In this document: positions 57,470 through 64,000 of the stretch, one piece after another
Layout of the letters: every line of letters begins with the position of its first letter
Numbering within the stretch: the stretch's first letter is position 1
Assembly (NCBI GenBank): GCA_022376925.1
Contig: JAIOJX010000004.1
Coordinates: forward strand, 128,737,123 to 128,801,122
Origin: Tragulus kanchil
Lineage: Eukaryota > Chordata > Mammalia > Artiodactyla > Tragulidae
Length of the DNA stretch: 64,000 nucleotides
Direction: 5' to 3'
Notes under the pieces: model-generated
Told to the model about the DNA's origin: nothing
The model's input: the letters and a program-made list of their open reading frames with translations, nothing else
Database searches by the model: none
Program-made: the position numbers and the translations under genes

Positions 57470-57592
57470 AATATTCTTGTAAGCTCCTTGATATAGATTG
57501 ATTCATATATAAAGCTTATAATAACCCTGTTAGATTTCATTATCTCCATTTTATACTTGGGAAAATTGGGCTGAGAGGTTAAGTAATCTATC
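57470..57592 (-). repeat. MIR SINE, antisense
   Basis: AAAGCTTATAATAACCCTGTTAG, TTATCTCCATTTTATACTTGG and GGCTGAGAGGTTAAGTAATC match antisense MIR. Confidence 0.7.
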
Positions 57593-57595
57593 CAT

Positions 57596-57806
57596 GGCTT
57601 CCAAGGTGGTGCTAGTAGCAAAGAACCTACCTGCCAAGGCAGGAGATACAAGAGACACAGATTGCATCCCTGGGATGGGAAGATCCCCTTGAGATCTTGA
57701 GAAGGGCATGGCAACCCACTCCAGTATTCTTGCCTGGAGAATTCCATGGACAAAGGAACCTAGCGGGCTACAGTCCACTGGGTCACAAATAGTCAGACAC
57801 AACTGA
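57596..57806 (+). repeat. BOV-A2 SINE
   Basis: GGCTTCCAAGGTGGTGCTAG, ACCTGCCAAGGCAGGAGATAC, CTCCAGTATTCTTGCCTGGAG, CTAGCGGGCTACAGTCCAC and GTCAGACACAACTGAACTG. A (CATG)n run follows at about 57817-57832. Confidence 0.92.
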
Positions 57807-57879
57807 ACTGACCTAGCATGCATGCATGCATACATGAAATTCATCTGTTAAGAGCTCTATTGATTCATGTGATAGATGG

Positions 57880-58398
57880 ACTGCAAAAATAGCCCAGTTT
57901 AAAAAAAAAAAAACACACAACTGTATTTACATCCTCTTTGAAATGTGACTGCCACTCCTCCTATAGGGGATTGAAGCCTGTTTCTCTGCCTATTGAATTG
58001 CAGTTGGCCTTGTGATTTTCTTTGGCCAATAGATATGGTGGAAATGACTGCATGTGGTCTGTAAGCTTCAAGAGGACATGTATGCTTCTGCTTTCTCTTT
58101 TGAATGTTTGCTTTTACCTTGGAAACAAGCCTGGGATGTTCTGATAGATGTTGAGTCACATGGAGCTGAGATGAATCGTCCTGGCTGAGGCCAATCTAGA
58201 TCAGCCAGCCCCTTCTGAGCCCACCGACCTACTGACTGCAGATCCATGAGAAAACCCAGCCAAGTCGTGCCAGTCCTGGCTCAGACCAGCAAAACTGTCC
58301 AGCCAATCCACATATTAATTGTTGTTTTGACCACTGAGCTTTAGGATGATGTGTTATGTAGGTTTATTGTGGCAATAAATAAAAGATACAGTTTCCTC
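57880..58398 (+). mobile_element. MaLR-type (MLT1-like) LTR
   Basis: CTTTGAAATGTGACTGCC, CTTTGGCCAATAGATATGG, CTGAGGCCAATCTAGATCAGCC, CTGCAGATCCATGAG, TTGTTGTTTTGACCACTGAGC, GTTATGTAGG and GGCAATAAATAAAAGATAC follow the MLT1 LTR layout, including its terminal polyadenylation signal. No internal region is attached. The right third recurs at 59327-59493 through D21. Confidence 0.7.
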
Positions 58399-58470
58399 CC
58401 CCATCATTTCTTCTCTTTGCTTTTAAGGCAAAATCTGCTTCCCACAACAGAGGTCTAAAGAATATACGTT

Positions 58471-58765
58471 CGGGGCTTCCCTGGTGGTCTGGTGGGTAGG
58501 GACATTGCCTTGCAGTGCAAAGTGCTCCGGTTCAATCCCTGGCCTGGAAAGATCCCACGTGCCGCAGAGTGGCTGGACCGTTGTGTCCAATTACCAAGCC
58601 GGAGCTCTGGAGTGCATGCCTCCAAAGCCAGTGGTCTGTGACAACAGAGGCCACTGCAATGGGAGGCCCACATGGGCCAAAAAACAAAGATGGATGAAAA
58701 ATAGATAAATGAAAGACCAATAGAAGTGACCCGCCCCCACCCTTCCCAATCCCAACCCCCAAAAA
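58471..58765 (+). repeat. Bov-tA-type SINE
   Basis: GGGGCTTCCCTGGTGGTCTGG, GCCTTGCAGTGCAAAGTGC, CGGTTCAATCCCTGGCC, GATCCCACGTGCCGCAGAG, CCGGAGCTCTGGAGTGCATG and GGAGGCCCACATGGGCC, then a C/A-rich tail. Confidence 0.88.
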
Positions 58766-58799
58766 AAGTATACGTTCCCTTTTCAAACTGTTTTGCAAT

Positions 58800-59326
58800 T
58801 AGAGTGATTCAGTTCTGGCAGATGTTCAGGGAAGTCAACATGGTGGGAGGGTAGGTGGCGAGGGGACTGATTCTGAGAAATACTTTCCTTTCTGGAAAGA
58901 AAGAACATAGCAATGAGATAGAGATCTTCTCCTTTCTTCACTATCTCCTTTGAACACTATCATTAAAAACAGACACTGGAGCAACAGCAGCCATTTTGTG
59001 CTCATGAGGAAAGAAACCTATGAACAGCAACCTAACACTGGAAAGACTGGAAAGCTAAAAAGACCCTAGGTTTCTGACCACATCACTCAGTTGCAGAAAC
59101 AGCCCTGGAACTGGTAGCCTTTCTGACTTCTGTATTATTTAAAGAAGTATTGATATATGTTGGCTAAGTACTGACATATGTGATTGCACTCTGAAGAAAT
59201 GCATTGGAATCCAGTCGTGGTGCTAACATTTAGAAAGAGTGACCTCCCTGGGAAAGATAGCCCTGCCCTGGACACAGTCTAAGGAGCAAACCAAGGGCTA
59301 GATCTCAGACCGCTCTACCAGATCGT
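58800..59326. other. single-copy DNA, no gene seen
   Basis: No recognised repeat or coding content. Repeated at 59895-60417 by D21. Confidence 0.45.
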
Positions 59327-59566
59327 ACTGACTGCAGATCCATGAGAAAACCCAGCCAAGTCTGCCAGTCCTGGCTCAGACCAGCAAAACTGTCCAGCCA
59401 ATCCACATATTAATTGTTGTTTTGACCACTGAGCTTTAGGATGATGTGTTATGTAGGTTTATTGTGGCAATAAATAAAAGATACAGTTTCCTCCCCCATC
59501 ATTTCTTCTCTTTGCTTTTAAGGCAAAATCTGCTTCCCACAACAGAGGTCTAAAGAATATACGTTC

Positions 59567-59860
59567 GGGGCTTCCCTGGTGGTCTGGTGGGTAGGGACAT
59601 TGCCTTGCAGTGCAAAGTGCTCCGGTTCAATCCCTGGCCTGGAAAGATCCCACGTGCCGCAGAGTGGCTGGACCGTTGTGTCCAATTACCAAGCCGGAGC
59701 TCTGGAGTGCATGCCTCCAAAGCCAGTGGTCTGTGACAACAGAGGCCACTGCAATGGGAGGCCCACATGGGCCAAAAAACAAAGATGGATGAAAAATAGA
59801 TAAATGAAAGACCAATAGAAGTGACCCGCCCCCACCCTTCCCAATCCCACCCCCAAAAAA
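59567..59860 (+). repeat. Bov-tA-type SINE, D21 second copy
   Basis: Matches 58471-58765 apart from small C/A-run changes in the tail. Confidence 0.88.
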
Positions 59861-60417
59861 GTATACGTTCCCTTTTCAAACTGTTTTGCAATTAGAGTGA
59901 TTCAGTTCTGGCAGATGTTCAGGGAAGTCAACATGGTGGGAGGGTAGGTGGCGAGGGGACTGATTCTGAGAAATACTTTCCTTTCTGGAAAGAAAGAACA
60001 TAGCAATGAGATAGAGATCTTCTCCTTTCTTCACTATCTCCTTTGAACACTATCATTAAAAACAGACACTGGAGCAACAGCAGCCATTTTGTGCTCATGA
60101 GGAAAGAAACCTATGAACAGCAACCTAACACTGGAAAGACTGGAAAGCTAAAAAGACCCTAGGTTTCTGACCACATCACTCAGTTGCAGAAACAGCCCTG
60201 GAACTGGTAGCCTTTCTGACTTCTGTATTATTTAAAGAAGTATTGATATATGTTGGCTAAGTACTGACATATGTGATTGCACTCTGAAGAAATGCATTGG
60301 AATCCAGTCGTGGTGCTAACATTTAGAAAGAGTGACCTCCCTGGGAAAGATAGCCCTGCCCTGGACACAGTCTAAGGAGCAAACCAAGGGCTAGATCTCA
60401 GACCGCTCTACCAGATG

Positions 60418-61226
60418 GCCTTGTGAAGTGCACAGCCTGTTCAGTCATCCTTGGTGACCCTGCTGAAATTCTACAAATGTAGGATGTTTTTAGGATGCTT
60501 CTTCCAGGATTGCCTTTAAATGCTGGGGGGACATTCATTTACTGTTTCCAATGGCAGCACATCCTAGACTGTTAAATTTGATTTGAGCTAAATTTGATTT
60601 GAGAGTAGTTGAAATTATTTGGATCACAGTGGTGGCAACAATGAAAACATGCTTCTCAGATCTCCTGTTGCTGGGAGCATAACTGACTGACAGCCCTAGC
60701 TACTGCCCCTTGGGATGCATCACATTTCTGCCATTTGGCTTCTAGACAATGACTGAGCATGGTGGGAAATGAAGGAAGGCAGGCCCTCCAAACAAGACAT
60801 AGGATTTAAGGGCTCCCCATCAACCTGGCTGAACATTTCTCAGATCTGTGCTGCAACCAAGATTCTTCTCATCCAGGCCTTCTTCCTTACTTCTCTGCTT
60901 TTCCCTTCCTACCCTCCTTCTTCCTTCCTTCTCTCTGAGAACATGTCAGACCTGCAATACAGTCTCAAGTTCCTTTCTGCCTTCTTTGCTTCTTTTCTTT
61001 TTGTACCAGGTTTAGTGAAAGTCAACCTGTTTAACACATATTAAAGGAAAATGCTGAAAGTAGCTATAAAATAAGATGACTTTTCTGGTATAACTGATAA
61101 AAGGGACTCAATGAACATTGGTTAACCATTGAATAAGTGAAAAGGTTCTGAAATAAAATTACATCATCTCCTATAGTTTTGCCTAAATGTCTACTGGCTT
61201 AGAGGTATAGGATGGACCTCCAAGTT
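60418..61226. other. single-copy DNA, no gene seen
   Basis: Holds a 14-base direct repeat AAATTTGATTTGAG (60575 and 60590) and a pyrimidine-rich stretch at 60880-60935. The plus frame 60769-61044 is not recognised. Confidence 0.45.
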
Positions 61227-61227
61227 A

Positions 61228-61605
61228 TTCTTGTTGTTGTTCAGTCACTAAGTTGTGTCCAACTTTTTGTGACTCCATGGACTACAGCACACGAGGCTGC
61301 CCTGTCCTTCACTATTCTCCTGGAGTTTGCTCAAACTAATGTCCATTGAGTGAGTGATGCCATCCAACCGTCTCATTCTCTGTTGGATCCTTCTCCTCCT
61401 GCCCTCAATCTTTCCAAGCATCAGGATCTTTTCCAGTCAGCCAGATCTCCACATCAGGTGGCCAAAGTATTGGAGCTTCAGTCCTTCCAATGAATATTCA
61501 GGGTTTCCTTTAGAATTGATAGGTCTGATTTCCTCGAAGTCCAGGGAACTCTCAAGAGTCTTCCCCAGCACCACAGTTCAAAAGCATCAATTCTTCAGGA
61601 GTATC
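61228..61605 (-). mobile_element. BovB LINE 3' end fragment, antisense
   Basis: TTGTTGTTGTTCAGTCACTAAG, CTGGAGTTTGCTCAAACTAATG, CCATCAACC-like segment at 61361, CAGGTGGCCAAAGTATTGGAG, CCTTCCAATGAATATTCAGGG and CACCACAGTTCAAAAGCATC are antisense BovB 3' landmarks. 5'-truncated at about 380 bp. Confidence 0.88.
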
Positions 61606-61689
61606 CCAAAAGATTCCTCATATGTGCTTGTCTTGTTCTCACTCTGCTCTGGTTCCCACTTCTTTTATATCTGCCTAGAAAGCCATCAG

Positions 61690-61900
61690 GGGCTTCCCTG
61701 GTAGCCCAGATGGTAAAGAATCTGCCTGAAACGTAGGAGACCTGGGTTCGGTCCCTAGCTTAGGAAGACCCCCTGGAGAAGGGAACGGCTACCTACTCGA
61801 ATATTCTCACCTGGAGAATTCCGAGGACAGAGGAGCTTAGTATGCTACAGTCCATGGGCCACAAAGAGTGAGACACGACTGAGTGACTTTCAGAAAGGAA
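61690..61900 (+). repeat. BOV-A2 SINE
   Basis: GGGGCTTCCCTGGTAGCCCAG, AATCTGCCTGAAACGTAGGAG, CCTGGGTTCGGTCCC, CACCTGGAGAATTCCGAGG, GCTACAGTCCATGGGCC and GAGACACGACTGAGTGAC. It lies about 85 bp after the BovB fragment, in opposite orientation. Confidence 0.92.
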
Positions 61901-62367
61901 AAAGTCCTATGACTACTCTTTTCCATCCTGGGAACACTAAGCCCAACTATGCCCCAGGGACCACTGCAAGCTATTCCAAAATCTTCTAATTCCTCTTTAA
62001 CCTGAAAGGGATCGATCAAATCATATAGGGATGCCAGCAGAGAAGATCTGGGAGGATAGTTTCTCTCCAACTCCATGCCACAGCTTCTTTAGAACATGTA
62101 TAAAATAAGTTCCTTTCTGCCTTCTTTGCTTCTTTTCTTTTTGTACCAGGTTTAGTGAAAGTCAACCTGTTTAACACATATTAAAGGAAAATGCTGAAAG
62201 TAGCTATAAAATAAGATGACTTTTCTGGTATAACTGATAAAAGGGACTCAATGAACATTGGTTAACCATTGAATAAGTGAAAAGGTTCTGAAATAAAATT
62301 ACATCATCTCCTATAGTTTTGCCTAAATGTCTACTGGCTTAGAGGTATAGGATGGACCTCCAAGTTA

Positions 62368-62745
62368 TTCTTGTTGTTGTTCAGTCACTAAGTTGTGTCC
62401 AACTTTTTGTGACTCCATGGACTACAGCACACGAGGCTGCCCTGTCCTTCACTATTCTCCTGGAGTTTGCTCAAACTAATGTCCATTGAGTGAGTGATGC
62501 CATCCAACCGTCTCATTCTCTGTTGGATCCTTCTCCTCCTGCCCTCAATCTTTCCAAGCATCAGGATCTTTTCCAGTCAGCCAGATCTCCACATCAGGTG
62601 GCCAAAGTATTGGAGCTTCAGTCCTTCCAATGAATATTCAGGGTTTCCTTTAGAATTGATAGGTCTGATTTCCTCGAAGTCCAGGGAACTCTCAAGAGTC
62701 TTCCCCAGCACCACAGTTCAAAAGCATCAATTCTTCAGGAGTATC
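62368..62745 (-). mobile_element. BovB 3' end fragment, D22 second copy
   Basis: Matches 61228-61605 at an offset of 1140. Confidence 0.88.
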
Positions 62746-62829
62746 CCAAAAGATTCCTCATATGTGCTTGTCTTGTTCTCACTCTGCTCTGGTTCCCACT
62801 TCTTTTATATCTGCCTAGAAAGCCATCAG

Positions 62830-63040
62830 GGGCTTCCCTGGTAGCCCAGATGGTAAAGAATCTGCCTGAAACGTAGGAGACCTGGGTTCGGTCCCTAGCT
62901 TAGGAAGACCCCCTGGAGAAGGGAACGGCTACCTACTCGAATATTCTCACCTGGAGAATTCCGAGGACAGAGGAGCTTAGTATGCTACAGTCCATGGGCC
63001 ACAAAGAGTGAGACACGACTGAGTGACTTTCAGAAAGGAA
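62830..63040 (+). repeat. BOV-A2 SINE, D22 second copy
   Basis: Matches 61690-61900 at an offset of 1140. Confidence 0.92.
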
Positions 63041-63454
63041 AAAGTCCTATGACTACTCTTTTCCATCCTGGGAACACTAAGCCCAACTATGCCCCAGGGA
63101 CCACTGCAAGCTATTCCAAAATCTTCTAATTCCTCTTTAACCTGAAAGGGATCGATCAAATCATATAGGGATGCCAGCAGAGAAGATCTGGGAGGATAGT
63201 TTCCTCTCCAACTCCATGCCACAGTTTTTACTTGGACCTACCTGTAAGCATCTTTCATGACTGGATAAGGAAAGTTTAATCAGAGTCTGCTCATCAGCCC
63301 TTTTATTCACCAGGATCTCCAAATCAGTCTAGGGGACCAGGTAAGGACAGACACCTTCCACTCCAGCTAAAATTCTAGGTCTTTATTCTCACCTAAACTT
63401 CCTCAGCCTTCCTCTCTAAGTAACAAATAATGAAACTGTTTTTTTTTTTTTTTA

Positions 63455-63780
63455 AAAAGAAATGCATTTTTATTTATTTTTGGTTATTCTGGATTTTCAC
63501 TGCTGCTGCAGGCTCTTCTCTAGTTGCAGGGAGTGGGGGCTCCTCTCTAGTTGAGGTGAGCGGGCTTCTTGTTGTGGTGACTTCTTGTTGTAGAAATTGG
63601 GATCTAGGGCACATGGGCTCCATAGTTGTGGCTCTGAGGCTGTAGAGCACAGGCTCAACAGTTGTGGCTCACGGGCTTAGTTGCTCCACGGAATATGGGA
63701 TCTTCCCAGATCAGGGATGGAACCCATGTCTCATGCACTGGCAGGTGAACTCTTCACTGCTGAGCTACCAGGGAAGCCCA
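63455..63780 (-). repeat. long tRNA-derived SINE, antisense (CHR/Bov-tA type)
   Basis: TTTATTTATTTTTGGTTATTC tail side, repeated CTCTAGTTG and GTTGTGGCTC units, GGATCTTCCCAGATCAGGGA, TGGAACCCATGTCTC and GAGCTACCAGGGAAGCCC. The repeated middle units are typical of the longer SINE form. A T-run at 63439 precedes it. Confidence 0.82.
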
Positions 63781-64000
63781 TATTCTGTATTCTTAATGCT
63801 CTGGCATCTGGGCCTTGCTGATTCTGGAGAACCCACTCCCAGGGCCAGCTATTTTCCAGAGATAGCAATAAAACACTGCTGAGAGAATGTCTTTCATCTA
63901 ATATCTCCAAATATCTCCAAACTTTGACTCTTAAATGAAGACAACTGCTGATAGAATAAAATCAATTTAGAAGGTGTACATGAGATATTCTATAAACAAA
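63781..64000. other. single-copy DNA, nothing recognised
   Basis: Short single-copy end of the window. ATATCTCCAA occurs twice in succession at 63901. Confidence 0.4.

Larger units (their letters stand above)
58231..60417. repeat. D21: direct duplication, offset 1095-1096 bp
   Basis: Bases 58231-59326 recur at 59327-60417. Copy 2 has single-base losses at GTCTGCC (near 59361) and in the C/A stretch near 59850. The left breakpoint falls inside the MaLR LTR, so copy 2 starts with a truncated LTR. Confidence 0.97.
60967..63226. repeat. D22: direct duplication, offset 1140 bp
   Basis: Bases 60967-62106 recur at 62107-63226. The only clear difference is a one-base C loss at 62062 in copy 1, 45 bp before the junction. 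This is the last duplication. Sequence after 63226 is single. Confidence 0.97.

Noticed and set aside
61354..61704. 116-codon plus-strand frame, repeated at 62494
   Set aside because: Antisense reading of a BovB 3' end fragment.
5837..63226. A novel repeat-generating element or tandem-array system with a 1.1 kb unit
   Set aside because: The units share no sequence with one another, breakpoints cut through known SINEs and LINEs, and errors cluster at copy ends. Assembly overlap explains all of this.

Overview
This window is vertebrate nuclear DNA, most likely from a ruminant (Bovidae or a close pecoran relative). It is packed with tRNA-Glu-derived ruminant SINEs (BOV-A2 and Bov-tA types), 3' ends of the BovB (RTE-clade) LINE, and older mammalian repeats: MIR, L2, L1, a MaLR-type LTR and a mariner. 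I cannot tell cattle, buffalo, sheep, goat or deer apart from this sequence. No protein-coding exon, RNA gene or CpG-island promoter could be supported. Every long open frame I examined either lies in a repeat or has no recognisable protein, so the window reads as intergenic or deep intronic DNA.

The dominant structure is a chain of 22 near-identical direct duplications (D1-D22) between about 5.8 kb and 63.2 kb. In each, a 1.04-1.19 kb block is repeated head to tail with almost nothing between the copies. Unit length is nearly constant, sequence content differs every time, and breakpoints cut through SINEs, LINEs and single-copy DNA alike. Mismatches between copies pile up at one copy end beside the junction, often as one-base homopolymer changes. 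This is what unmerged overlaps between consecutive assembly pieces look like, and I read it as an assembly artefact. About 24.7 kb of the 64 kb would then be redundant, leaving roughly 39 kb of real sequence.

Layout. 1-5.8 kb is non-duplicated, with MIR, L1 and SINE fragments and a perfect alternating purine-pyrimidine tract. 5.8-10.9 kb holds a first LTR-like block (two full copies), ruminant SINEs and a second LTR with a run of about 51-bp repeats. 11-34 kb is mostly single-copy AT-rich DNA with scattered SINEs and MIRs. 35-41 kb is one old antisense L1 3' region carrying BovB and SINE insertions. 43-48 kb is unidentified DNA. 49.3-51.9 kb is a dead mariner interrupted by a SINE. 52-64 kb is a mixture of BovB, SINEs, L1 pieces, microsatellites and a MaLR-type LTR.

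No genes work together here. Features in duplicated blocks are listed per copy so that the artefact can be followed. Repeat family names come from remembered consensus patterns, not from a database search.
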